Assembly: GCA_964499485.1 (NCBI GenBank)
Contig: CAZCLF010000017.1
Span: 1 to 50,434 of the forward strand
Length of the DNA: 50,434 bases
Source: Ga0074130 sp964499485
GTDB lineage: Bacteria > Pseudomonadota > Gammaproteobacteria > Burkholderiales > Rhodocyclaceae
Direction: 5' to 3'
A program made the translations under genes and the position numbers. Under the pieces are notes generated by a model. It was not told where the DNA came from, searched no databases, and was given only the letters and a program-made list of their open reading frames with translations. How positions within the stretch are numbered: position 1 is the stretch's first letter; each line of letters begins with the position of its first letter. Shown piece by piece: positions 7,616 through 15,010 of the stretch.

Positions 7616-8245
7616 TTGAAACAGATCAAGAAATACTTCATTACCGGGCTCCTAATTTGGGTGCCCTTGGTTATCACCGCTTGGGTGCTGTCTATTGTGA
7701 TCAACACGATGGACCAGTCCATGCGCGTGATCCCTACCCATCTGCGCCCACAGGCCTTGTTCGGTTTCGATATTCCGGGCCTCGGTACCATTCTGACCCT
7801 GCTGATCATCTTGGTTACCGGCCTGGTCACGGCCAATATCTTGGGTCAGCAGGTGGTCAAATTCTGGGAAGGGGTGCTGTCGCGTATCCCCGTCGTCAAA
7901 TCCATCTATTACAGCGTTAAGCAAGTCAGTGACACGCTGTTTTCAGGTACCGGCGACGCCTTCCGTCAGGTCTTGCTGGTGCGCTACCCGCATGGTGGAG
8001 CCTGGTCGATTGCCTTTCAAACAGGCGACCCGGCCAAGGAAGTCTCCAGCAAGCTGGAGGACGACCATGTTGCGGTATTCATCCCAACCGCGCCTAGCCC
8101 GGTCAATGGCTTCTTTTTCTTCGTTAAGCGCAGCGATACCGTCGTCCTCGACATGACGGTCGATGAAGCGCTCAAATACATCGTCTCAATGGGGGTTGTC
8201 GCCCCAATTCACCTGCTCGGCAACAATGCCGACGGGGCAGACTAG
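7616..8245 (+). CDS. DUF502 family inner-membrane protein
   Basis: 209 residues beginning with TTG (MKQIKKYFITGLLIWVPLVITAWVL). It has two membrane helices (about residues 8-28 and 57-78), then SRIPVVKSIYYSVKQVSDTLF and PTAPSPVNGFFFFV, the conserved blocks of the DUF502 family. The TTG lies nine bases after the FmdB stop. No catalytic motif is visible and the function is unknown; its constant position before aspS suggests only co-expression. Confidence 0.9.
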   Translation: MKQIKKYFITGLLIWVPLVITAWVLSIVINTMDQSMRVIPTHLRPQALFGFDIPGLGTILTLLIILVTGLVTANILGQQVVKFWEGVLSRIPVVKSIYYSVKQVSDTLFSGTGDAFRQVLLVRYPHGGAWSIAFQTGDPAKEVSSKLEDDHVAVFIPTAPSPVNGFFFFVKRSDTVVLDMTVDEALKYIVSMGVVAPIHLLGNNADGAD

Positions 8246-8247
8246 CC

Positions 8248-8281
8248 CGGAGCGGTCGCCAAGCAATATCGCGCCGCTCCG
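8248..8281 (+). other. Hairpin in the DUF502-aspS spacer
   Basis: CGGAGCGG at 8248-8255 pairs with CCGCTCCG at 8274-8281 around an 18-base loop. There is no U-tract, so it is not a standard terminator; it could be an attenuation or mRNA-stability element in front of aspS. Confidence 0.35.
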
Positions 8282-8336
8282 CGTAAAATAGCGGGCTACT
8301 CTGCAATCCAACTGCATTTACCAACGGAATTCAACC

Positions 8337-10121
8337 ATGCGTACCCATTACTGCGGCCACGTTAACGCCGCCCATGTCGATCAGATCGTCACCCTCGCCG
8401 GCTGGGCACATCGCCGCCGCGACCATGGCGGCGTGATCTTTATCGACCTGCGCGACCGCGAAGGTCTGGCCCAGATCGTCTGCGACCCTGATCGTGCCGA
8501 CATGTTCAAGCTGGCTGAAGATGTGCGCAGTGAATTCGTTCTGAAGATCACCGGCAAGGTGCGCCGTCGCCCGGCCGGCACTGAAAACCCCAATCTGCCG
8601 TCTGGCGAAATCGAGATCCTCTGCCACGAACTCGAAGTGCTCAACGTTGCTGTCACGCCCCCCTTCCAGCTCGACGAAGACAATCTCTCCGAAAACGTGC
8701 GTCTAACGCATCGCGTGGTCGATCTGCGCCGTCCGCAGATGCAGAAGAACATGATGCTGCGCTACAAGACAGCCATGGCCTTCCGCCGCTTCCTCGACAG
8801 CAAGGGCTTCATCGACATCGAAACCCCGATGCTGACCAAGAGCACGCCGGAAGGTGCGCGCGACTACCTCGTGCCATCGCGCGTGCATGACGGCCAGTTC
8901 TTCGCCCTGCCGCAATCACCGCAACTGTTCAAGCAGATGCTGATGGTGGCTGGCTTCGACCGTTACTACCAAATCGTGAAGTGCTTCCGCGACGAAGATC
9001 TGCGCGCCGATCGTCAGCCTGAGTTCACGCAGGTTGATATCGAAACCTCCTTCATGGGCGAAGACCAGATCACCGCCATGATGGAAGAATTGATTAGCAC
9101 TGTCTTCCGCGAGGCGCTCGGCGCCGAACTACCGTCGCCTTTCCCGCGCATGACCTATGCCGAAGCCATGTCGCGCTTTGGCTCGGACAAGCCTGACCTG
9201 CGTGTCACGCTCGAACTCACCGATGTCACTGATGCCGTCACTGACGTTGCCTTCAAGGTCTTCTCTGGCCCTGCCACCAGCGGCGGTAAGGTCACCGCCC
9301 TGCGCGTACCGAATGGTGGCGCACTGACCCGCGGCGAAATCGATGGCTACACTGAGTTCGTCAAGATTTACGGCGCCAAGGGTCTGGCATACATCAAGGT
9401 TAACGACGTCACCCAGCTGAATGAAACCGGTCTGCAGTCGCCCATCGTCAAGAACATTCACGAGCAAGCTCTCAAGACCATCATCGAGCGCACCGGTGCG
9501 CAAAACGGCGACCTGATCTTCTTCGGCGCTGATAAGACCAAGATCGTGCAAGACGCCCTTGGCGCGCTGCGCACCAAGCTCGGTCACGAAAAGGGCTACA
9601 CCAACGGCAAGGCGTGGGAGCCGCTGTGGGTGGTGGACTTCCCGATGTTCGAATACGACGAAGAGGCAAAGCGCTGGAGCGCCTGTCACCACCCCTTCAC
9701 TTCGCCTAAGGATGGCCACGAAGAGCTGCTCAAGACTGATCCGGGCAAGTGTCTCGCCAAGGCCTACGACCTTGCCCTCAACGGCTGGGAACTCGGCGGC
9801 GGTTCAGTGCGTATCCACAAGGCTGATGTGCAGTCCAAGGTTTTCGATGCCCTCGGCATCAGCGCCGAAGAGCAACAGCTCAAGTTCGGCTTCCTGCTCG
9901 ACGCACTCAAGTACGGCGCCCCGCCACACGGTGGTTTGGCCTTCGGCCTGGATCGCATCGTCACCATGATGACCGGTGCCGAGTCGATCCGCGACGTGAT
10001 TGCCTTCCCCAAGACGCAGCGCGCCCAATGTCTGCTCACCGACGCCCCGAGCGCTGTGGATGAAAAGCAGTTGCGCGAGCTGCATATCCGCTTGCGCAAC
10101 ACGACCGCGCCAGCGGCCTAA
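8337..10121 (+). CDS. aspS: Aspartyl-tRNA synthetase
   Basis: 594 residues, the usual bacterial length. Order: OB-fold anticodon-binding domain (1-110, starting MRTHYCGHVNAAHV), class II catalytic core with motif 2 FRDEDLRADRQPEFTQVD and motif 3 GLAFGLDRIV, and the bacterial GAD insertion between them. It charges tRNA-Asp; whether it also makes Asp-tRNA-Asn cannot be told here. The next gene starts directly at its stop (TAAATG), so aspS is the head of a tight run with the ribonuclease, barstar and nudB genes. Confidence 0.98.
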   Translation: MRTHYCGHVNAAHVDQIVTLAGWAHRRRDHGGVIFIDLRDREGLAQIVCDPDRADMFKLAEDVRSEFVLKITGKVRRRPAGTENPNLPSGEIEILCHELEVLNVAVTPPFQLDEDNLSENVRLTHRVVDLRRPQMQKNMMLRYKTAMAFRRFLDSKGFIDIETPMLTKSTPEGARDYLVPSRVHDGQFFALPQSPQLFKQMLMVAGFDRYYQIVKCFRDEDLRADRQPEFTQVDIETSFMGEDQITAMMEELISTVFREALGAELPSPFPRMTYAEAMSRFGSDKPDLRVTLELTDVTDAVTDVAFKVFSGPATSGGKVTALRVPNGGALTRGEIDGYTEFVKIYGAKGLAYIKVNDVTQLNETGLQSPIVKNIHEQALKTIIERTGAQNGDLIFFGADKTKIVQDALGALRTKLGHEKGYTNGKAWEPLWVVDFPMFEYDEEAKRWSACHHPFTSPKDGHEELLKTDPGKCLAKAYDLALNGWELGGGSVRIHKADVQSKVFDALGISAEEQQLKFGFLLDALKYGAPPHGGLAFGLDRIVTMMTGAESIRDVIAFPKTQRAQCLLTDAPSAVDEKQLRELHIRLRNTTAPAA

Positions 10122-10484
10122 ATGTCCATCATGCGGCGACTGCTTGCGCTGTTGCTGCCGCTCTGGCTGGCTTGCTGTCTCTTCAGCGGGTCGGCCAGTG
10201 CTTTTGATGGCAGCAGCATTGCTGTCCATGCCCTACCGGCCGAGGCGCGCACGACCTTGCGTTTGATTGATGCGGGCGGGCCTTTTCCCTATGAACGGGA
10301 CGGCGTTGTATTTGGTAACTATGAAAAGCGCCTCCCCCTGCAAAAGCGGGGCTACTACCGTGAATACACGGTCAAGACACCCGGCCTCAGCCACCGTGGC
10401 CCACGCCGTATCGTTGCGGGGGAAGGTGGTGAGCGTTACTACACCCCGGATCACTACAACCGTTTCTACCGAATAAGCGAATGA
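10122..10484 (+). CDS. Secreted guanyl-specific ribonuclease (RNase Sa/barnase superfamily)
   Basis: 120 residues with a Sec signal peptide (MRRLL...GSASA, cleavage near residue 27) and a mature domain of about 93 residues. The mature part follows Streptomyces RNase Sa closely by eye: GPFPYERDGVVFGN, GYYREYTVKTPG, RGPRRIVAGE and YYTPDHYNRF. The catalytic residues of RNase Sa (Glu54, Arg65, Arg69, His85) correspond to Glu81, Arg92, Arg96 and His111, all conserved, so an active enzyme cleaving RNA after G is expected. The ATG directly abuts the aspS stop, and the stop overlaps the barstar start (ATGA), which implies translational coupling to the inhibitor. Confidence 0.92.
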   Translation: MSIMRRLLALLLPLWLACCLFSGSASAFDGSSIAVHALPAEARTTLRLIDAGGPFPYERDGVVFGNYEKRLPLQKRGYYREYTVKTPGLSHRGPRRIVAGEGGERYYTPDHYNRFYRISE

Positions 10485-10894
10485 ACGACTACACCACCAT
10501 TCTGGCCAACCCTGAACTCGCCGGCGTCTTTGAAATTCCAGAAGAAGGCGTAGACGCCATCGTTGCAGCTGCCGAAGCCAATCAACACATTGTCTATCGC
10601 GTCGATCTGCGCGCTGCACGTAGCCGCGACCAGATGCTGCAAGCCGTGGGTGAAGGACTTGAGCTGCCCACTTGGTTTGGCAGCAACTTTGATGCGCTGA
10701 TGGATTGCCTGTGCGACTTCAGCTGGGTGCCGGCGGCTGGTTACACCATCATCATGGAAAACTGCCACAACATCCATAGCATCGCTTACCCAGACTTCAA
10801 CATGATGATTGATCTGTTTGCCGAAGCTGCGAATGCTTGGCGCGAGCAGGACAAGCCGTTCTGGTGCTTTGTAGATTTGCCTTCCAACGTTTAA
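10481..10894 (+). CDS. Barstar-family ribonuclease inhibitor
   Basis: 137 residues, longer than Bacillus barstar (about 90) because of an N-terminal extension of some 35 residues. The barstar core is recognisable: a YRVDL strand, then a helix leading to LELPTWFGSNFDALMDCLCDFSW, the acidic loop/helix with which barstars plug the RNase active site. No signal peptide, so it is cytoplasmic, fitting a protein that protects the producer from enzyme folded before export. Overlaps the ribonuclease stop by four bases and is followed 15 bases later by nudB. Confidence 0.92.
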   Translation: MNDYTTILANPELAGVFEIPEEGVDAIVAAAEANQHIVYRVDLRAARSRDQMLQAVGEGLELPTWFGSNFDALMDCLCDFSWVPAAGYTIIMENCHNIHSIAYPDFNMMIDLFAEAANAWREQDKPFWCFVDLPSNV

Positions 10895-10909
10895 GGCGCA
10901 CGCACGACC

Positions 10910-11380
10910 GTGAGCGATACGCCTCTTGGCAAGAAAATTCCGGTGTCTGTCCTCGTTGTTATTCACACCGAGGATTTACAAATCCTGCAACTCGAACGCA
11001 AGGGACACACGGGCTTCTGGCAATCCGTAACCGGCAGTCAGGAGGCGGGCGAAACGCTTAAAGAAACCGCCTGCCGCGAAGTCTGGGAAGAAACAGGCTT
11101 GCGCATCACCGAGGATCAACTGGTGGATTGGCAGCTATCTAACCGCTACGAGATTTTCCAGCAGTGGCGGCATCGCTACCCGGAAGGCGTAACGCATAAC
11201 GTCGAGCATCTCTTTACGGTCTGCGTCCCCGGCAATACCGACATCGCTCACTGCGAAGATGAGCATTGCAATGTGCGCTGGTTACCTTGGCATGAGGCTG
11301 CTGAAGCATCATTCTCTTGGAGTAACCGAGACGCCATATACCTGTTGGCTCACGCCGCTGGGCTGCTGTCCGCCGCCTGA
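10910..11380 (+). CDS. nudB: Dihydroneopterin triphosphate diphosphatase (Nudix hydrolase)
   Basis: 156 residues from GTG 10910 (MSDTPLGKKIPVSVLVVI). The Nudix box is complete, running from GSQEAGETLKETACREVWEE into TGL with the REVWEETG catalytic core. Together with the N-terminal GFWQSVTGSQE and the C-terminal SWSNRDAIYLL blocks it matches NudB, which removes pyrophosphate from 7,8-dihydroneopterin triphosphate in folate synthesis. NudB following aspS is a classic proteobacterial order; here the ribonuclease-barstar pair is inserted between them. Its last 31 bases overlap the convergent CWC gene. Confidence 0.93.
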   Translation: MSDTPLGKKIPVSVLVVIHTEDLQILQLERKGHTGFWQSVTGSQEAGETLKETACREVWEETGLRITEDQLVDWQLSNRYEIFQQWRHRYPEGVTHNVEHLFTVCVPGNTDIAHCEDEHCNVRWLPWHEAAEASFSWSNRDAIYLLAHAAGLLSAA

Positions 11381-11595
11381 GCTTGGGCAAGGCGCAAGCA
11401 AGCCGCGCAATAACAGCTGGCTTGAGCATCTGCGCTAGGCAGTGCTAACGAAGGCAGGTCTGTATTCGCATGCATGCACCAACAGTCTGCCCCACCTGCA
11501 GTCACCCCGCAGAAAAATGCCTGCCCACAGCGGCTGCAAAGCACGTTTTCACTACCGACTGACGGTGTTGGTGATAGAGGGCTGTCTAGACTCAT
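11350..11595 (-). CDS. Small cysteine-rich CWC protein
   Basis: 81 residues from ATG 11593-11595. The pattern CSRCGQAFFCG, then DCWC and a terminal CYCAACL matches the cysteine-rich CWC family (small proteins of unknown function, probably metal-binding). The frame stays open upstream for 27 codons, but the upstream residues look unlike the family. Eight cysteines in 81 residues argue for a real protein. Its 3' end overlaps the 3' end of nudB, and its start lies 92 bases from the divergent hsp20 gene. Confidence 0.7.
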   Translation of the reverse strand: MSLDSPLSPTPSVGSENVLCSRCGQAFFCGVTAGGADCWCMHANTDLPSLALPSADAQASCYCAACLRLAQAQAADSSPAA

Positions 11596-11616
11596 TGCGG
11601 TACTGTAACCGAGGCT

Positions 11617-11644
11617 CTTGAAAATCTGTCGGTGACGCCTATCT
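11617..11644 (+). promoter_or_regulatory. Candidate sigma-32 (heat-shock) promoter of hsp20
   Basis: CTTGAAA at 11617-11623 and CCTATCT at 11638-11644 are 14 bases apart, near the sigma-32 pattern CTTGAA ... CCCCATnT. It lies 44 bases before the Hsp20 ATG, the right distance for a start point. The -10 half is imperfect. Confidence 0.5.
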
Positions 11645-11687
11645 GGGGAGTACAGGAATATTCCCTGCCAACCCAAGGAGGATCACC

Positions 11688-12119
11688 ATGAGCAATCTGA
11701 CGCGTAGCACTGCCATCAGCCCGCTCGACGAACTCTTTCGCGGCTTCTTTGTGCGCCCGGTCGAGTTTGGCAGCGGTATCGATCAACCGGTGTCTCGCCA
11801 CATCAAGGTAGATGTGCGCGCCCAAGATAACGCCTATATCCTGCATGCCGAGCTGCCGGGGTTCCGGAAAGAGGATATCCAAGTCGACATCGATGGTTCC
11901 GTTGTCTCTATCAGTGCCGAGCGCACACAAGAAAAGTCGGTCAAGGAAGGCGGACGCCTCCTGCATGCGGAACGTTTTTTCGGCAAGGTTTCACGCAGCT
12001 TTGATCTTGGTGCTGAGATTGATGACGCCGCCGCCGTTGCGAAATATACCGATGGCGTGCTGGAACTGACGCTCCCGCGTAAGCTCGCCACCCCCAACAA
12101 GCGGCTGCACATCCAGTAA
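11688..12119 (+). CDS. Hsp20/alpha-crystallin family small heat-shock protein
   Basis: 143 residues with AAGGAGG before the ATG, an unusually good ribosome-binding site. The N-terminus (SPLDELFRGFF) leads to an alpha-crystallin domain (about 40-135): VDVRAQDNAYILHAELPGF, VSISAERTQEK, ERFFGKVSRSFDL and GVLELTLPRK. It ends with a short LHIQ tail. Such proteins form oligomers that hold denatured proteins for refolding. It belongs to the class A-like group with the RLLHAERFFGKVSRSF block, not to E. coli IbpA/B. A heat-shock-like promoter is visible upstream. Confidence 0.95.
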   Translation: MSNLTRSTAISPLDELFRGFFVRPVEFGSGIDQPVSRHIKVDVRAQDNAYILHAELPGFRKEDIQVDIDGSVVSISAERTQEKSVKEGGRLLHAERFFGKVSRSFDLGAEIDDAAAVAKYTDGVLELTLPRKLATPNKRLHIQ

Positions 12120-12129
12120 GCGGTTACTC

Positions 12130-12161
12130 CCGTGTGTGTGGCTTACAGAGCACACACACGG
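12130..12161 (+). terminator. GT/AC hairpin after hsp20
   Basis: CCGTGTGTGTG (12130-12140) pairs perfectly with CACACACACGG (12151-12161) around a 10-base loop, 10 bases after the hsp20 stop. The U-tract is missing, so it may be a weak terminator or a 3'-end stabiliser. Confidence 0.5.
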
Positions 12162-12247
12162 CTTGCACGGCAGCGCGTTTCGACTTGCCATTTTGGCGGG
12201 GCGTACAGGTAGAATGCAGACTCATTCGTCGCATTTTCTGACACACC

Positions 12248-13135
12248 ATGTCCGCACCGCAGATTACCCCGCAACAGGAAGCCGGCATTCTTGCCGAAGC
12301 CCTGCCCTACATCCAGCGCTTCCACGGCAAAACTATCGTCGTGAAATACGGCGGCAATGCCATGACCGAGGAGCGGCTTAAGCAGAGCTTTGCTCGCGAC
12401 GTCGTACTGCTCACCTTGGTCGGCATGAACGTGGTGGTGGTGCATGGTGGTGGCCCACAAATTGAAAGCCTACTGGCCCGCGTGGGCAAGAAGGGCGAGT
12501 TCATCCAAGGCATGCGCGTTACCGATGCCGAGACCATGGAGCTGGTCGAAATGGTGCTCGGCGGGCAGGTCAATAAAGATGTGGTCAACCTCATCAATCA
12601 GGCTGGCGGCAAAGCTGTCGGCCTGACCGGCAAGGACGGCAACCTCATCCGCGCCAAGAAGCTGCTGATGCCCAACCAATCGAATCCGGAAGACATGATC
12701 GATATTGGTCAGGTCGGCGACATCGTCTCCATTGATCCCGCCATCATCAACCTGCTTGAAGGCGAGACCTTCATCCCGGTCATCGCTCCTATTGGGGTGG
12801 GCGCCGATGGCGAAACCTACAACATCAATGCCGATGTGGTCGCTGGCAAAATCGCCGAAGTGTTGAAAGCTGAAAAGCTGGTGCTGCTGACCAATACCCC
12901 AGGCGTGCTCGACAAAGCCGGCAAGCTGCTGACTGGCATCACGCCTAAGGATATTGATGGCATGGTCGCCGACGGCACCCTGTCTGGCGGCATGCTGCCC
13001 AAGATTGGCTCAGCACTCGACGCTGCTCGCAGCGGCGTGAAGAGTGTGCACATCATCGACGGTCGCGTTGAGCACGCACTGCTGCTCGAAATTCTGACCG
13101 ACGAAGGTGTAGGAACACTCATCAAGTCGAAGTAA
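12248..13135 (+). CDS. argB: Acetylglutamate kinase
   Basis: 295 residues. Phosphorylates N-acetylglutamate with ATP, the second step of arginine synthesis, in the cytoplasm. Visible family blocks: KYGGNAMTEE (phosphate-binding lysine), VVVHGGGPQI, GLTGKDGNLI, NADVVAGKIAEVL and LVLLTNTPGVLDK. Length is normal. A TAGAAT -10-like box lies about 35 bases upstream of the ATG. The C-terminal half follows the arginine-sensitive hexameric type in overall layout, but feedback control cannot be proven from sequence. slmA follows after 25 bases. Confidence 0.97.
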   Translation: MSAPQITPQQEAGILAEALPYIQRFHGKTIVVKYGGNAMTEERLKQSFARDVVLLTLVGMNVVVVHGGGPQIESLLARVGKKGEFIQGMRVTDAETMELVEMVLGGQVNKDVVNLINQAGGKAVGLTGKDGNLIRAKKLLMPNQSNPEDMIDIGQVGDIVSIDPAIINLLEGETFIPVIAPIGVGADGETYNINADVVAGKIAEVLKAEKLVLLTNTPGVLDKAGKLLTGITPKDIDGMVADGTLSGGMLPKIGSALDAARSGVKSVHIIDGRVEHALLLEILTDEGVGTLIKSK

Positions 13136-13160
13136 AGCAACACATCGGGGAGAGAGCGTC

Positions 13161-13736
13161 ATGGCAACAAAGGCTGGTGAACGCAAGTTGCAAATCCTGC
13201 AAGTCATTGCTGAGATGCTCGAAACCCCGCAGAGCGAGAAAGTCACTACGGCTGCTCTAGCCGCCCGACTGGATGTATCGGAAGCCGCGCTCTATCGCCA
13301 CTACGCCAGCAAGGCGCAGATGTATGAAGGCCTGATCGAGTTCATCGAAAACAGCATCTTCTCGGTGATCAATCAGATCGAGCAGGATGAAGAAAATGGC
13401 GTGAAGCAGGCCGAGTTGGTTGTTGCCAGCCTGCTGCGCTTTGCGCAGAAGAACCGGGGCCTGACACGCGTCCTGATTGGCGACGCGCTGGTGCATGAGA
13501 ATCCACGTCTGCAATTGCGTATCAACCAATTGCTGGAGCGCATCGAAGCCTCGCTCAAGCAGTCACTGCGTATTGCGGCAACCCAAGGGGCGCTCCCAGC
13601 TGAACATGACTTCGGTGCCCATGCCAACCTGCTCGTCGCGCACGTCGTGGGGCGTTGGCACTTGTTTGTGAAGAGTGGCTTCAAGCAAGAGCCGCTGGCC
13701 CAGCTGCCCGCGCAATGGGCGGTACTGAAAGGCTAG
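13161..13736 (+). CDS. slmA: Nucleoid occlusion factor SlmA (TetR fold)
   Basis: 191 residues. The N-terminal TetR-type helix-turn-helix includes VTTAALAARLDVSEAALYRHYASKAQMYEGLIEFIE, and the whole layout (ILQVIAEMLE, then VNQIEQDEENG, ending HLFVKSGFKQEPL) matches SlmA. SlmA binds specific chromosomal sites and blocks FtsZ polymerisation over the nucleoid. It follows argB by 25 bases with a GGGGAG ribosome-binding site, an order known from other betaproteobacteria. Its last four bases overlap the convergent hemB. Confidence 0.93.
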   Translation: MATKAGERKLQILQVIAEMLETPQSEKVTTAALAARLDVSEAALYRHYASKAQMYEGLIEFIENSIFSVINQIEQDEENGVKQAELVVASLLRFAQKNRGLTRVLIGDALVHENPRLQLRINQLLERIEASLKQSLRIAATQGALPAEHDFGAHANLLVAHVVGRWHLFVKSGFKQEPLAQLPAQWAVLKG

Positions 13737-14749
13737 GCCTTTAACAGTTCGGCTGCCTCAAGCGCACAGTAGGTCAAAATGCCATCGGCGCCAGCGCGCT
13801 TGAAGGACAGCAGTGCTTCCATCATCGTCGCATCGCCATCAATCCAGCCGTTCTGCGCAGCTGCTTTGAGCATCGCGTATTCGCCACTGACTTGATAAGC
13901 GTAGGTCGGCACACCGAACTCATCCTTCACGCGACGGACGATGTCCAGATAAGGCATGCCCGGCTTGACCATGACCATGTCGGCACCCTCTGCAATATCC
14001 AGTGCCACTTCGCGCAGGGCTTCGTTGCTGTTGGCTGGGTCCATCTGGTAGGTATATTTGTTGCCCTTGCCCAGATTGCCGGCCGAGCCAACCGCGTCGC
14101 GGAAAGGCCCGTAGAAGGCAGAGGCGTACTTGGCTGAGTAGGCAAGGATGCGGGTGTGAATCTGCTGCGCCCCATCCAGCTCGGCGCGGATGCGTGCAAT
14201 ACGGCCGTCCATCATGTCGGACGGCGCAACCACATCCGCCCCCGCCTGGGCCTGACATAGCGCCTGCTTAGCCAGTGCTTCTAAGGTTTCGTCGTTGAGC
14301 ACATAGCCACGCGGATCATCTTTAGCGATCAGGCCGTCCTGCCCATGGCTGGTATAGGGGTCCAGTGCCACATCGCAAATAATCCCCAGCTCAGGGAGTG
14401 CCTCCTTGAGCTTGCCAACTACACGCGCCACCAACCCATCCGGGTTCCAAGCCTCATCCGCCCCCCAGGACTTTTTGTCTACGTCAATGACCGGGAATAT
14501 GGCCAATGCCGGAATGCCCAGCGTCAATGCGCGCTCAGCTACCGGTAGCAAACGATCCAACGTCAGTCGTTCAACACCCGGCATGGAGGCCACACTTTCG
14601 GTCCGATTGTTTCCGTCCAATACAAAAACTGGGTAGATTAGATCAGCCGCAGTGAGCGCATGCTCACGCATAAGGCGCCGTGAAAACTCATCACGGCGCA
14701 TACGGCGCATACGGGTGGCGGGAAAGGCTGGGGTTGGCTTCATCGTCAT
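13733..14749 (-). CDS. hemB: Delta-aminolevulinic acid dehydratase (porphobilinogen synthase)
   Basis: 338 residues; condenses two aminolevulinate molecules in heme synthesis. The Schiff-base lysine segments are present (around ILAYSAKYASAFYGPFRDA and MVKPGMPYLDIV). The metal region reads DVALDPYTSHGQDG, the aspartate-type sequence of Mg2+-dependent enzymes such as that of Pseudomonas, and lacks the three zinc cysteines of the E. coli type. Two in-frame ATGs (14747-14749 and 14741-14743) are possible starts. It converges on slmA with a 4-base overlap and diverges from the candidate RNA at 14784. Confidence 0.97.
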   Translation of the reverse strand: MTMKPTPAFPATRMRRMRRDEFSRRLMREHALTAADLIYPVFVLDGNNRTESVASMPGVERLTLDRLLPVAERALTLGIPALAIFPVIDVDKKSWGADEAWNPDGLVARVVGKLKEALPELGIICDVALDPYTSHGQDGLIAKDDPRGYVLNDETLEALAKQALCQAQAGADVVAPSDMMDGRIARIRAELDGAQQIHTRILAYSAKYASAFYGPFRDAVGSAGNLGKGNKYTYQMDPANSNEALREVALDIAEGADMVMVKPGMPYLDIVRRVKDEFGVPTYAYQVSGEYAMLKAAAQNGWIDGDATMMEALLSFKRAGADGILTYCALEAAELLKA

Positions 14750-14783
14750 ATCAAATGTAAAAGGCTGGAACTTTCTTGAATGC

Positions 14784-14912
14784 TTTCTATCCTAGAAACA
14801 GACGGTGAGCAACCGTCTCCCGCTTACCCTCCCTGAGCGGGTGCCTTGATCGACTTGTTCAAGGCATTCTGCCCCCGGTCTTCTTCCCCTTGGACCGGGG
14901 GTTTATTTTTTT
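14784..14912 (+). ncRNA. Candidate structured small RNA with intrinsic terminator (hemB-engB spacer)
   Basis: Five consecutive stem-loops on the plus strand: TTTCTA/TAGAAA (14784-14798), AGACGGT/ACCGTCT (14800-14818), CCCGCT/AGCGGG (14819-14841), TGCCTTGA/TCAAGGCA (14842-14866) and a 9-bp CCCCCGGTC/GACCGGGGG stem (14872-14901) followed by TTTATTTTTTT. Stems 2 to 5 are perfect and nearly contiguous, and the last is a textbook terminator. No open frame is convincing. The loop of the third stem is TACCCTCCCTG, which contains an anti-Shine-Dalgarno-like CCCTCC. From memory this resembles the Betaproteobacteria toxic small RNA family in Rfam, but I could not check. The 5' end and promoter are not determined. 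Confidence 0.7.
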
Positions 14913-14920
14913 GCTTTGCC

Positions 14921-14946
14921 AAAAAATAAACCCCCGGCTAGCCGGG
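14921..14946 (-). terminator. Terminator of engB
   Basis: Read on the minus strand, CCCGG-CTAG-CCGGG (14933-14946) is followed by GGTTTATTTTTT (14921-14932). It lies 65 bases downstream of the engB stop. Together with the small-RNA terminator it forms a larger 17-base inverted repeat (14895-14912 with 14921-14937). Confidence 0.75.
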
Positions 14947-15010
14947 AAGTCTGACCTACCCCCCCCTAGCCCCTTTCCCTAGGAAGGGGGTAACTAGTTA
15001 GCTTGCTCGC

